Of a stretch of DNA of 64,000 nucleotides, positions 42,670 through 51,381 are shown piece after piece; positions within the stretch are counted from its first letter, which is position 1, and each line of letters begins with the position of its first letter. The DNA is from Alteriqipengyuania bathyomarina_B (lineage in GTDB: Bacteria > Pseudomonadota > Alphaproteobacteria > Sphingomonadales > Sphingomonadaceae), in assembly GCF_038594605.1 (NCBI RefSeq), contig NZ_JBCFZM010000001.1:1240001-1304000 (forward strand), given 5' to 3'. The position numbers were made by a program, and so were the translations under genes. The notes beneath the pieces are model-generated. The model was not told the DNA's origin. It saw only the letters and a list, made by a program, of their open reading frames with translations, and did no database searches.

Positions 42670-43980
42670 TCAGGCAGCGCCCCCGGCCCGCCGCGCCGTG
42701 GCGACAGCGCCGGGCTGGCCGGTTTCCTCGGGAATCGCGAAGCGAGTCGCATATGCGGAAAACCGCGCACGCACCTCGCCTTCATCCAGTCCGAACTGCT
42801 CGAGGCTGTATCTGTGCGGCGTTCGCTTGAGGCGCCGCGATCGGTCCACGTAGTTCTGCATCGCGGACATGGCAGGCGCCATGTCGAGATCGAGGAAGGC
42901 GTAGATGCGCGCCATCGTGCCCTGCCAATCACGATCCATCGCTTCGTAGCCGACATCGATCCGCCGGTCGGCGGGCACGAGCGATCGCGCCGCCATCATC
43001 CGCTCCACCTGCAGCACGCTCTTGCGCAGCCATTCCTGCCCGACATCGTGGGGGGTCACATCGTCGGAATAGATCGCGGTCTGGTTCCACGCGAGCGAGG
43101 CTGCACTGCCGACGATCTTCTTGGGGTCGCGGTGGGTGAAGATGATCCGCGCATCGGGAAACACCTCCATCAAGGCGGGCAGGTCCAGCATGTGCTGCGG
43201 CGTCTTGAGGATCCACGGCCGGATTTCGCTCACCTGCTGCGACCAGCCGACCAGCCGCAGCAGGTCCGCGAGGTGGCGATAGGCGGGCGTCGCGTCGATC
43301 CGTTCGCACCAGCGGCCATAGGTCGGCACGCGCCACTGCGCCTCGTGCTTCATGCCGTACATCGAATTCACCAGCAGGCCGAGTTCTTCCTCGGGCTCGA
43401 AGGGGCCGGTCGGATGGATCGAAAGCGTGCGCGGATTGGCCAGCCGCGCAATGCGCATCACGCGGCTGGCGAGGATGGGCCGGAAATCGCGTTTCTTCCG
43501 CGCCAGCACCTTTTCGAAATCGAGGCGCGGGACGGGCGAGATCGTCTCGAAGCTGCGCATGTGGCTGAAGCGGTGGTCGCTCGCGAGCAGCCGGTGGAGC
43601 CGCGTGGTGCCCGACCGCATCGGGCCGACGATCACGACAGGGCGCGGAATCGAACGTTCGAGGATTTCCGGGCGGCGCTTGTACCACTCGATCGCGGTCA
43701 GCCTGTCGGCCAGGACCTTCCCGAATTGCAGCCGCGCGGCAAACTCGCCCGCCCTGTTCAATCGCGCTTCCTCGCGGATCGAGTCGAGCAGCACCGAAAA
43801 CGGCCCCGTGAACCAGGGATCGCCGAAATCGTCGAGCCCGGTCTGCTCGACCGCGGCAGACATCAGCGCGTCTTTCTCCAGCGTGGATGGCGCGACGACT
43901 CCCAGTTTCCGGCCCAGCCCGATCGCGCCTTGCAGAACATCGATGAAGGGGGTGCGCTTCGGCGCCGCCAAGTACGTCAT
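42670..43980 (-). CDS. Sulfotransferase family protein
   Basis: The 436-residue cytosolic PAPS-dependent sulfotransferase-like protein carries the 5'-phosphosulfate-binding loop in VIVGPMRSGTTRLHRLLAS. The 3'-phosphate-binding motif lies in IIFTHRDPKKIVGSAASL. WILKTPQHMLDLPALMEVFP between them is the usual core of the bacterial sulfotransferase_3-type family. Acceptors in marine alphaproteobacteria are mostly unknown; carotenoids, lipids and glycans are candidates. It lies alone, downstream of nothing co-oriented within 300 bases. Its start is the ATG following GGCGGAATATA. Confidence 0.9.
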   Translation of the reverse strand: MTYLAAPKRTPFIDVLQGAIGLGRKLGVVAPSTLEKDALMSAAVEQTGLDDFGDPWFTGPFSVLLDSIREEARLNRAGEFAARLQFGKVLADRLTAIEWYKRRPEILERSIPRPVVIVGPMRSGTTRLHRLLASDHRFSHMRSFETISPVPRLDFEKVLARKKRDFRPILASRVMRIARLANPRTLSIHPTGPFEPEEELGLLVNSMYGMKHEAQWRVPTYGRWCERIDATPAYRHLADLLRLVGWSQQVSEIRPWILKTPQHMLDLPALMEVFPDARIIFTHRDPKKIVGSAASLAWNQTAIYSDDVTPHDVGQEWLRKSVLQVERMMAARSLVPADRRIDVGYEAMDRDWQGTMARIYAFLDLDMAPAMSAMQNYVDRSRRLKRTPHRYSLEQFGLDEGEVRARFSAYATRFAIPEETGQPGAVATARRAGGAA

Positions 43981-44312
43981 TATATTCCGCCGTTAACCCT
44001 GAACATGCGCGCGTAATCGCCACAACGGTGCGGCGACGGATTTTGTGCCCAACCTAACCTTGTGCAGCCTGCGGGCGGCCCTGCGCGAAGCACTGTCCTA
44101 CATCCCGGTTCGCGTGCCATGGTCCGGGCATGAACCGACCGGCCGGCCTGCCCCTTGTCCGCGCCCCGTTTTGGCGGCGTTCGGCGCGGGTCGCTTTTTG
44201 GCCCTTGGACACTGTGTCAGGTGTGTCAGGCCAACCGGCCGCGCGACTGGATGTTCGGCTCCGCGCAAGTTGCCACTGGCCAAGCTGGCGCCCCATCGGC
44301 ATAGGCCCGCGC
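43981..44312. promoter_or_regulatory. Divergent intergenic region before serS
   Basis: These 332 bases separate the sulfotransferase and serS starts. They contain the short repeated motif GTGTCAG (around 44214-44229) and G+C-rich sequence. An open frame continues upstream from serS but has no ribosome site and no conserved content. No RNA gene, attenuator or riboswitch was recognised. Confidence 0.35.
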
Positions 44313-45596
44313 ATGCACGATATCGCCACCATCCGCCGCGAACCCGAAGCCTTCGACGCAGGGCTCGCCCGCCGGGGGGCCGCCCCGATCTCCGCCAAAC
44401 TGCTCGATCTCGACACGCGCCGCCGCGCCGTCCTGACCCAGCTGCAGGACGCGCAGAACCGCCGCAACGCCGCCTCGAAGGCGATTGGCCAGGCGATGGG
44501 CAATGGCGATACGGACGAAGCCGAACGGCTGAAGGTCGAAGTCGGCGAGCTGAAGGCGACCACCCTGCCCCATCTGGAAGAGCAGGCGCGGGTGATCGGC
44601 GGCGAGCTGGACGAGCTGCTCGCAGGCATTCCCAACCTGCCCGCCGACGATGTGCCCGAAGGTGCCGGCGAGGACGAGAATGTCGAGCTGTCGACCTGGG
44701 GCGAGAAGCGCGACTTCGATTTCGAGCCGAGAGAGCACGCCGATATCGGCCCGATGCTGGGCCTCGACTTCGAGATCGGCGCGGACATCGCAGGCGCGCG
44801 CTTCACCTTCCTGCGCGGGCAGATCGCCCGGCTGCACCGTGCGCTAGGCCAGTTCATGCTCGACCGGCAGACGACCGAGAACGGCTATCTGGAGTGCAAT
44901 CCGCCGCTGCTGGTGCGCGATGATGCGGTGTTCGGGACGGGGCAATTGCCAAAGTTCGCCGACGACCTGTTTCACACCACCGATGGCCGCTGGCTGATCC
45001 CCACCGCCGAAGTCAGCCTGACCAATGCGGTGCGCGGCAAGATCGTCGAGCAGGGCGACCTGCCGCTGCGGATGACCGCGCTGACCCAGTGCTTCCGCTC
45101 CGAAGCGGGCGCAGCGGGCAAGGACACGCGCGGCTTCATCCGCCAGCACCAGTTCGAGAAGGTCGAACTGGTCAGCATCGTCGCGCCCGAAGACAGCGAA
45201 GCCGAGCATGAGCGGATGACGCAGTGCGCCGAGGGTATTCTCCAAGCGCTCGGCCTGCCCTATCGCAAGATGCTGCTGTGCACCGGCGACATGGGCTTCG
45301 GCGCGCGCAAGACCTACGATCTGGAAGTGTGGCTGCCAGGACAGGGCGCCTATCGCGAGATTTCCAGCTGCTCCAACACCGGCGATTTCCAGGCGCGTCG
45401 GATGAGCGCGCGCTACCGCCCCGAGGCGGGCGGAAAGAAGACCGAGTTCGTCCACACGCTCAACGGATCGGGCCTCGCCGTGGGTCGCACGCTGGTCGCG
45501 GTGCTTGAGAATTACCAGAATGCCGATGGCAGCGTCGATGTGCCCGAAGCGCTGCATCCCTACATGGGCGGACTGACGCGGCTGAGCCCAGAGTGA
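44313..45596 (+). CDS. serS: Seryl-tRNA synthetase
   Basis: The 427-residue class II aminoacyl-tRNA synthetase charges tRNA-Ser. The start MHDIATIRREPEAF is the standard N-terminus. Residues about 25-105 form the antiparallel coiled-coil tRNA-binding arm. Motif 2 is FRSEAGAAGKDTRGFIRQHQ with FEKVEL following. Motif 3 is NGSGLAVGRTLVAVLENYQ. Length and motifs are normal. Confidence 0.98.
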   Translation: MHDIATIRREPEAFDAGLARRGAAPISAKLLDLDTRRRAVLTQLQDAQNRRNAASKAIGQAMGNGDTDEAERLKVEVGELKATTLPHLEEQARVIGGELDELLAGIPNLPADDVPEGAGEDENVELSTWGEKRDFDFEPREHADIGPMLGLDFEIGADIAGARFTFLRGQIARLHRALGQFMLDRQTTENGYLECNPPLLVRDDAVFGTGQLPKFADDLFHTTDGRWLIPTAEVSLTNAVRGKIVEQGDLPLRMTALTQCFRSEAGAAGKDTRGFIRQHQFEKVELVSIVAPEDSEAEHERMTQCAEGILQALGLPYRKMLLCTGDMGFGARKTYDLEVWLPGQGAYREISSCSNTGDFQARRMSARYRPEAGGKKTEFVHTLNGSGLAVGRTLVAVLENYQNADGSVDVPEALHPYMGGLTRLSPE

Positions 45597-45602
45597 TTTA
45601 TC

Positions 45603-45696
45603 CGTCACCCTGAACGTGTTTCAGGGTCCGTCACTTCCAGACGCGAATGGTTGCAGGTGACGCAGAACTGGATGCTGTAACGGGTTCAGCCTGACG
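45603..45696. repeat. REP/MITE-like intergenic element with inverted ends
   Basis: The ends are imperfect inverted repeats. The left end reads CGTCACCCTGAACGTGTTTC, and the reverse complement of the right end reads CGTCAGGCTGAACCCGTTAC. The left end is itself a palindrome (CCCTGAA/TTCAGGG). It fills the serS-surE gap. Similar CCTGAAC-GTTTCAGGG elements are known to be dispersed in sphingomonad genomes. A second copy was not noticed in this window. Confidence 0.65.
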
Positions 45697-45717
45697 AATT
45701 GGAGAAAGCGGAGCCGA

Positions 45718-46479
45718 ATGAAAATCCTCCTCACCAACGACGATGGCGTCCACGCGCCCGGCCTGGACGTGCTCGAAGAGATTGCGCGCCAGTTCTCCGA
45801 CGATATCTGGATCTGCGCACCCGACGAGGAACAATCGGGCATGGGCCACGCGCTCACGCTGACCCGGCCCGTCCGTCTGCGCAAGCATGGCGAGCGGCGC
45901 TTTTCGGTCACCGGCACGCCGACCGACAGCGTCACCATGGGCCTGCGCAAGCTCATGGACGGGGAGCCCGACGTGATCCTTTCAGGCGTCAACCGGGGCG
46001 CCAACCTGGGCGACGACATCACCTATTCGGGGACGGTCTCGGCCGCGATCGAAGGCGCGCTGGCGGGTATCCGCTCGATCGCGTTCAGCCAGGTGACGAG
46101 CAAGGAAGGCGCGGCCGGGGCCGATACCTTCGATGCGGCGCGCAGCTGGGGCGCGAAGGTGCTCGGCCCGCTGCTCGACACGCCGCTCCCCAAACGCACG
46201 CTGGTCAATGTCAATTTCCCCGCGCTCCCCGCCGATGCGATCAAGGGCATTCGCGCCGTGAGGCAGGGCTTTCACGACTATTCGCGCGGCACCGTGGTCG
46301 AAGGGCGCGATCCGCGCGGGTTCCAGTATTACTGGTTCGGCCTGCAGGCGATCGAGCACACGCTGGACCACGGCACCGACCTCGAAGCGATCGACGAAGG
46401 CTTCGTCTCGGTTACGCCGCTGCAGCTCGACCTCACGCATCATGCCTCGCTCGGCGAGCTGGGCGAGCGTTATGGCTGA
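45718..46479 (+). CDS. surE: 5'/3'-nucleotidase SurE
   Basis: The 253-residue survival protein E removes phosphate from nucleoside 5'- and 3'-monophosphates and short polyphosphates. The N-terminal MKILLTNDDGVHAPG supplies the metal-binding Asp pair. DEEQSGMGHALTL, the VTGTPTDSVTMGL block and LSGVNRGANLGDDITYSGTV are family signatures. In many proteobacteria surE neighbours pcm and an nlpD-type gene; here it follows serS, as in other alphaproteobacteria, after a repeat element. Confidence 0.97.
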   Translation: MKILLTNDDGVHAPGLDVLEEIARQFSDDIWICAPDEEQSGMGHALTLTRPVRLRKHGERRFSVTGTPTDSVTMGLRKLMDGEPDVILSGVNRGANLGDDITYSGTVSAAIEGALAGIRSIAFSQVTSKEGAAGADTFDAARSWGAKVLGPLLDTPLPKRTLVNVNFPALPADAIKGIRAVRQGFHDYSRGTVVEGRDPRGFQYYWFGLQAIEHTLDHGTDLEAIDEGFVSVTPLQLDLTHHASLGELGERYG

Positions 46480-46544
46480 CGGTGCATGTTGCCGTGCATG
46501 ACGCGCGCGTCTAACCCCGGGATTGCGATGATCGAGCACCCATC

Positions 46545-47666
46545 ATGAGCCGACAGAAACAGCAGGTCGAACGTGTCGGCAGTGGCGCGAGCGCGCGCGA
46601 AGTGCGCGGGCCGAGCTTTCAGCCGCTCCGCCGTGCGCTGAAGGTCCCCGTCTGGGGGGATCTGACGATCCGGCTGGGCCTGGCGCTGGGCCTCATCTTC
46701 CTCGTCATCATGATCCACTGGTGGGATCGCGACGGCCTGGTCGACAACCTCGACGGGGAGATCAGCTTCTCAGACGTCGTCTATTTCACCATGATCTCGA
46801 TCACGACGACCGGCTTCGGTGACATTGCGCCGATCACCGATCGCGCAAGGCTGGTCGAGGCCTGGATCGTGACGCCGGTTCGCTTCGCCGTGCTCTTCAT
46901 CTTCGTTGGCACAGCCTACAACTTCCTCATTCAGCGCAGCTGGGAGAAATTCCGCATGACCCGCATTCAGGAGAAACTGTCGGAGCACGTCGTGGTGCTC
47001 GGCTATGGCGTGTCCGGCTCCGAATCGGTCAACGAACTGATCGACAGGGGGACGGACCCGCATTGCATCGTCGTGATCGATCCGAACGAGGACCGGCTCT
47101 CCGATGCGGAGGCACTCGGCTGCAACGTGATGGCCGCCGATGCGACTCGCGACGAGACGCTCAAGGCGGTGAAGATCGACCGCGCGCAGAGCGTGCTGGT
47201 CTCGGCTGGGCGCGACGACACTTCGATCCTGATCGTGCTGACGGTGCGCGCGCTCGCGCCGAGCGTGCCGATCAGCGTGGTGGTGCGCGCGGCCGACAAC
47301 GAGAGCATCGCGCGGCAGGCGGGCGCCAACAATGTCATCAACCCCGTGCACTTCACCGGGCTGCTGCTGGCGGGCAGCGTCAGGGGCGCGCATATCGCGG
47401 ATTACCTTGCGGATCTCGCCTCGGTGGCCGGGCGCGTGCAGCTTGTCGAGCGACCGGTTACCGCGGAGGAATGCGGTTGCGCGATTTCCGACCTGCGCAC
47501 CGGCGGGCGCGGCCTGCGCATCTATCGCAATGGCGAGGCGCTGGGCTTCTGGGAAGACGAATGCCAGAACCTTCAGGCGGGTGACATCGTCGTCGAGATC
47601 GTGCCGACCCTCGACGGTGAAGAGCGCGGCGACGGGCACAACGGCAAGAGCATGCCAACCGGCTGA
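46545..47666 (+). CDS. Two-TM potassium channel with RCK (TrkA-N/C) domain
   Basis: The 373-residue protein has a hydrophobic segment at about 42-58, a pore loop with selectivity filter TTTGFGD at residues 87-93 (canonical TVGYGD), and a second transmembrane helix at about 104-122. A cytoplasmic RCK/TrkA-N Rossmann domain follows (HVVVLGYGVSGSESVNELI), then a TrkA-C-like domain (about 280-360) ending with an acidic/Gly tail. The GFG variant is still compatible with K+ conduction. It is probably a ligand-gated K+ channel involved in turgor control. Confidence 0.9.
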   Translation: MSRQKQQVERVGSGASAREVRGPSFQPLRRALKVPVWGDLTIRLGLALGLIFLVIMIHWWDRDGLVDNLDGEISFSDVVYFTMISITTTGFGDIAPITDRARLVEAWIVTPVRFAVLFIFVGTAYNFLIQRSWEKFRMTRIQEKLSEHVVVLGYGVSGSESVNELIDRGTDPHCIVVIDPNEDRLSDAEALGCNVMAADATRDETLKAVKIDRAQSVLVSAGRDDTSILIVLTVRALAPSVPISVVVRAADNESIARQAGANNVINPVHFTGLLLAGSVRGAHIADYLADLASVAGRVQLVERPVTAEECGCAISDLRTGGRGLRIYRNGEALGFWEDECQNLQAGDIVVEIVPTLDGEERGDGHNGKSMPTG

Positions 47667-47686
47667 TCGCTCTTCAGAACTTGTCG

Positions 47687-48106
47687 TCAGATCGCCAGCG
47701 CCCCCATCAGCACGAAGGTGCCGCCCATCGCGGCCATGGCGACCACGAAAAAGCCCGCGTCGATCGCAAAGACCCGCCACGGCGCGTTGAGATACAGGTA
47801 GCGAATGCCCACTGCGGGCACCATCAGCATCAGGCCGTAGCCGATCGAGATCATCATCATCGCCCGTACCGACGGGCTCGACATCGCGAACTGGTGCGCC
47901 AGCGTCATCGAAATCAGCAGTGCAAAGGCGAAGGTCAGACCGAAGACCAGCCAGATCGGCCGGTCGCCGCTGAAATCCTCGTCTTCGTCGCGCCCGATGG
48001 CACGCTTCCACACCTTGCCGAACAGCACCCCGTACCACACCATCCCGACGACGAAGAACGCTGCAGCGCCAAGGAATACTGTCAGCATGTTGATCTGGCC
48101 CATCAT
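47687..48106 (-). CDS. DUF1761 membrane protein
   Basis: The 139-residue protein has four predicted transmembrane helices. The first contains FFVVGMVWYGVLFGKVW, the family signature. The later ALLISMTLAHQFAM and FAIDAGFFVVAMAAMG regions also match DUF1761. The first of two adjacent ATGs is chosen because AGGAG lies five bases upstream. Function is unknown. It is divergent from rimO across 73 bases. Confidence 0.85.
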   Translation of the reverse strand: MMGQINMLTVFLGAAAFFVVGMVWYGVLFGKVWKRAIGRDEDEDFSGDRPIWLVFGLTFAFALLISMTLAHQFAMSSPSVRAMMMISIGYGLMLMVPAVGIRYLYLNAPWRVFAIDAGFFVVAMAAMGGTFVLMGALAI

Positions 48107-48179
48107 CGTCGCTCCTGTCCTGCGAATCACGCGCCGCCTAGCGCAATGGTCCACTTGCGTGTAGAGGGCGCGGCCAATC

Positions 48180-49571
48180 ATGACATCCACTTCCACCTCG
48201 ATACCCGACGCCAAGAAGGTCGGCATGGTTTCGCTTGGCTGCCCGAAGGCGCTGGTCGATTCCGAACGCATTCTCACGCGTCTACGGGCCGACGGCTACG
48301 CGATGAGCCCCGACTATGCCGGTGCCGACATCGTGCTGGTCAACACCTGCGGCTTCCTCGACTCCGCCAAGGAAGAGAGTCTGCAAGCCATTGGCGAGGC
48401 GATTGCCGAGAATGGCCGCGTGATCGTGACCGGTTGCATGGGCGACGAGGCCGACGCGATCCGCGCAGCGCATCCGCAGGTTCTCGCGGTGACCGGCGCG
48501 CACCAGTACGAGCAGGTGGTCGAGGCGGTGCACGAACACGCGCCGCCCAGCCAGGGACCCTATGTCGACCTGATTCCGCAGCCCGACATGGCGGATATCA
48601 AGCTGACCCCGCGCCACTACAGCTACCTCAAGATTTCCGAAGGCTGCAATCACTCCTGCGCCTTCTGCATCATTCCCGACCTGCGCGGAAAGCTCGCCAG
48701 TCGCCGGATCGATGCGGTGCTGCGCGAGGCGGAAAAGCTGGTCGCGGCGGGCACGAAGGAACTGCTGGTCATCAGTCAGGACACTTCGGCCTATGGCGTC
48801 GATACCCGACACGAGGCACGCGAGTGGAAGGGCCATGAGGTCCGTGCCCACATGACCGATCTTGCGCGCGAGCTGGGCCAGCTGCGCACCGATCAGGGCA
48901 CGCCGCCATGGGTCCGGCTGCACTATGTCTACCCCTATCCCCATGTCGATCAGGTCATCCCGCTGATGGCCGAAGGGCTGCTGACGCCCTATCTCGACAT
49001 CCCCTTCCAGCACGCCGCGCCTTCCGTTCTCAAACGCATGAAGCGCCCCGCGAACGAGGCGAAGGTGCTCGAACGGCTGAAAAGCTGGCGCGAAATCTGC
49101 CCTGACATCGCGGTCCGCTCCAGCTTCGTGGTCGGCTTCCCCGGCGAGACCGAGGCGGATTTCGAATACCTGCTCGACTGGCTCGAAGAAGCGCAGCTCG
49201 ATCGCGTCGGCGCGTTCCGGTTCGAGCCGGTCGAAGGTGCGGCAGCCAACGCCCTGCCCGATCCGGTGCCAGAAGCGGTGAAGGAAGAACGCTACGCCCG
49301 CATCATGGAAGCGACCGCGCGGATCAGCGCAGCGAAGCTGCAAGCCAAGATCGGCCGCACGCTGCCGGTCATCATCGATGAAGTCGGCGAGCCCGACGAG
49401 GATGGCGATATCGGTGCGACCGGCCGCAGCCAGGCCGACGCGCCCGAGATCGACGGCAACGTCTTCCTGCGCAACGTGCCCGCGACCCTTGCGGCAGGCG
49501 ATATCGTGGATGTGGCGGTCGAGGATGCGGACGAACACGACCTGTTCGGCGCCATCGAAACAAACCTTTGA
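48180..49571 (+). CDS. rimO: Ribosomal protein uS12 methylthiotransferase RimO
   Basis: The 463-residue radical-SAM enzyme adds a methylthio group to a conserved Asp of ribosomal protein S12. The N-terminal UPF0004 domain has three auxiliary-cluster cysteines (SLGCPKALVDSE, NTCGFLDSAKEES, TGCMG). The radical-SAM cluster motif is CNHSCAFC in SEGCNHSCAFCIIPDLRGK. A TRAM domain ends the protein (about 390-463). KALVDSE and GFLDSAKEES distinguish RimO from MiaB. Confidence 0.97.
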   Translation: MTSTSTSIPDAKKVGMVSLGCPKALVDSERILTRLRADGYAMSPDYAGADIVLVNTCGFLDSAKEESLQAIGEAIAENGRVIVTGCMGDEADAIRAAHPQVLAVTGAHQYEQVVEAVHEHAPPSQGPYVDLIPQPDMADIKLTPRHYSYLKISEGCNHSCAFCIIPDLRGKLASRRIDAVLREAEKLVAAGTKELLVISQDTSAYGVDTRHEAREWKGHEVRAHMTDLARELGQLRTDQGTPPWVRLHYVYPYPHVDQVIPLMAEGLLTPYLDIPFQHAAPSVLKRMKRPANEAKVLERLKSWREICPDIAVRSSFVVGFPGETEADFEYLLDWLEEAQLDRVGAFRFEPVEGAAANALPDPVPEAVKEERYARIMEATARISAAKLQAKIGRTLPVIIDEVGEPDEDGDIGATGRSQADAPEIDGNVFLRNVPATLAAGDIVDVAVEDADEHDLFGAIETNL

Positions 49572-49611
49572 CATCCTCGGGCCCGAAGTCCCCGCGCAGC
49601 GTTAGGCTAGC

Positions 49612-50409
49612 ATGGCCATCATCATAGATTCCCGTTTCGTGTTCACCGCCGAGCAGGCGACCGACTGCCTGTTGCAGTTCGAAGCCGCAGATATCCCCGA
49701 ACAGCGCCTGCTCTCCCGCAACACCGACCTGACCGAGACCGAGCACTTCGCGCGGGTGCCCGCCCAAGGCGATATCGGCGAGCGGATCTGGCTGTGCGCG
49801 CAGGGCCGGATCGAAGTGCAACATCACGCACGCGTCGAGATCGATCGGCAGATCGTCGAGCTGCGCAGCCTCGAGCAGCTACCGCCGCACAAAATGCCTG
49901 CGGCCGCCGTCGATTACCTGTTCGATTCGCGCTATTGCGGGGCGGACCGGTTCCAGAACTTCGTCGACGACTGCTTTGACGGCACCTCGGGCGGCGCGCG
50001 CATTCAGGCGATCCGCGACTGGGTGGCCAAGAACCTCAGCTACACTCCGGGCAGCTCAGGCCCGAACACCACCGCGCTCGACAGTTTCGTGGAGCGACGC
50101 GGCATCTGCCGCGACTACGCGCATCTCGTCATTACGCTCGCCCGCGCCAGCGCGATCCCTGCGCGCTACGTCGCCTGCTACGCGCCCGACGTGACCCCGC
50201 CCGATTTTCACGCGGTCGCCGAGGTTTTCCTCAACGATCCGCAAACCGAAGGCGGCGGCACCTGGCAGCTGGTCGACGCGACCGACATGGCGACACCGGA
50301 CGAGATCGTGAAGATCGGCATCGGGCGCGATGCCGCCGATGTGAGCTTCCTCACCAGCTTCGGCCTCGTCGAACTGTGCGAAAAGAACGTGCAGGTTTCC
50401 CGCGGTTGA
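49612..50409 (+). CDS. Transglutaminase-like domain protein
   Basis: The 265-residue cytosolic protein has a bacterial transglutaminase N-terminal beta region (about 1-110) and a transglutaminase-like cysteine-protease core. The triad is Cys166 in RRGICRDYAHL, His200 in PDFHAVAEVFL and Asp222 in LVDATDM. Members act as proteases, peptidases or cross-linkers; the specific reaction is unknown. There is no signal peptide. It follows rimO after 40 bases. Confidence 0.92.
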   Translation: MAIIIDSRFVFTAEQATDCLLQFEAADIPEQRLLSRNTDLTETEHFARVPAQGDIGERIWLCAQGRIEVQHHARVEIDRQIVELRSLEQLPPHKMPAAAVDYLFDSRYCGADRFQNFVDDCFDGTSGGARIQAIRDWVAKNLSYTPGSSGPNTTALDSFVERRGICRDYAHLVITLARASAIPARYVACYAPDVTPPDFHAVAEVFLNDPQTEGGGTWQLVDATDMATPDEIVKIGIGRDAADVSFLTSFGLVELCEKNVQVSRG

Positions 50410-50523
50410 CCGCGCCTCGCGCTCCAAACCGGCGTTAACCTTTGACCGCTATGATGTCCTCGAAAGGCACGCGTATCGCCTTCGCGCTGTAAGACCGCAC
50501 GCGCGCGAGGCAGAGGCACACAC

Positions 50524-51381
50524 ATGATCAAGGCTCTCATCTGGATCGGCGGCGCCACTTTGGCGGTCGTTATGCTGTTCGCCAGCGTGGCGATCGGTGC
50601 GCGCTTTCTCGAAAGCAATGGCGGTGGTGCCGCGACCGAGACCGTCGCCGTGGACGCGCCGAGCATCGAGGATGCGATCCCGGTCGACCCTGCGAAGTTC
50701 GGCGACGAGGCAGAGCCGCAGAGCGGCACCCAAATGCCCGATCCCGAGGGCGAAGAGAACCCTGCACTGACCGACGAGACCGTCGATGCCACCTCATCCG
50801 CCGGCACCGCCCAACCCGGCACGACCACCTCGCGCGGGGCCGCCAGCCCCTCGACCCGCGACGGTGAGACCATCTACGATGCACGCCGCGGTGCAAGTCG
50901 CTCGACCCCGGCTCGCGCGGAGCCGCTGGTGGTCAAGCGCGTGCTCCCGATCAACGGGCCGATCAAATATGGCGAATGGCACTGGGATACAGACGGCGTA
51001 CTGCCGGGCAAGATCGTGATGACGGTCGATCTCGACGCGCGGGTCATCTCGGTCTTCCGCGACGGTTATGAAATCGGTGCGGCCGCCGTGCTGCTCGGCA
51101 CCCAGGAGCATCCGACCCCGCTCGGCACCTTCCCGATCCGCTACAAGAAGCGGCACAACGTGTCAGAGAAGTACAACGACGCACCGATGCCGTACTCGAT
51201 GTTCCTGACAAAGGACGGGGTCGCGCTGCACGGATCGCAGGTCGAGAACGGCTACGCGAGCCACGGCTGTATCGGCCTGCCGAACGAGTTCGCGGCGAAG
51301 GTGTTCGCGGTGGCGAAGAAGGGCGACAAGGTCATCATCACGCGCGGCGAGAAGCTCCAGTTGGGCTCGCCGATCCTCTAG
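50524..51381 (+). CDS. L,D-transpeptidase (YkuD family)
   Basis: The 285-residue membrane-anchored periplasmic enzyme has an N-terminal transmembrane segment (about 4-25), a Pro/Ser/Thr/acidic linker to about 125, and a C-terminal YkuD catalytic domain. The active site is HGSQVENGYASHGCIGLP with Cys249. Such enzymes form 3-3 peptidoglycan cross-links or attach lipoproteins to the wall. In the usual motif Arg or Asn follows the Cys-Ile pair; here it is Gly, as in some family members. Its stop codon shares the palindrome CTAG with the tilS stop on the other strand. Confidence 0.92.
   Translation: MIKALIWIGGATLAVVMLFASVAIGARFLESNGGGAATETVAVDAPSIEDAIPVDPAKFGDEAEPQSGTQMPDPEGEENPALTDETVDATSSAGTAQPGTTTSRGAASPSTRDGETIYDARRGASRSTPARAEPLVVKRVLPINGPIKYGEWHWDTDGVLPGKIVMTVDLDARVISVFRDGYEIGAAAVLLGTQEHPTPLGTFPIRYKKRHNVSEKYNDAPMPYSMFLTKDGVALHGSQVENGYASHGCIGLPNEFAAKVFAVAKKGDKVIITRGEKLQLGSPIL

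Noticed and set aside
44130..44312. Longer N-terminus for seryl-tRNA synthetase
   Set aside because: The family normally begins MHDI- or MLDI-type; the 61 extra residues lack homology and a ribosome site.
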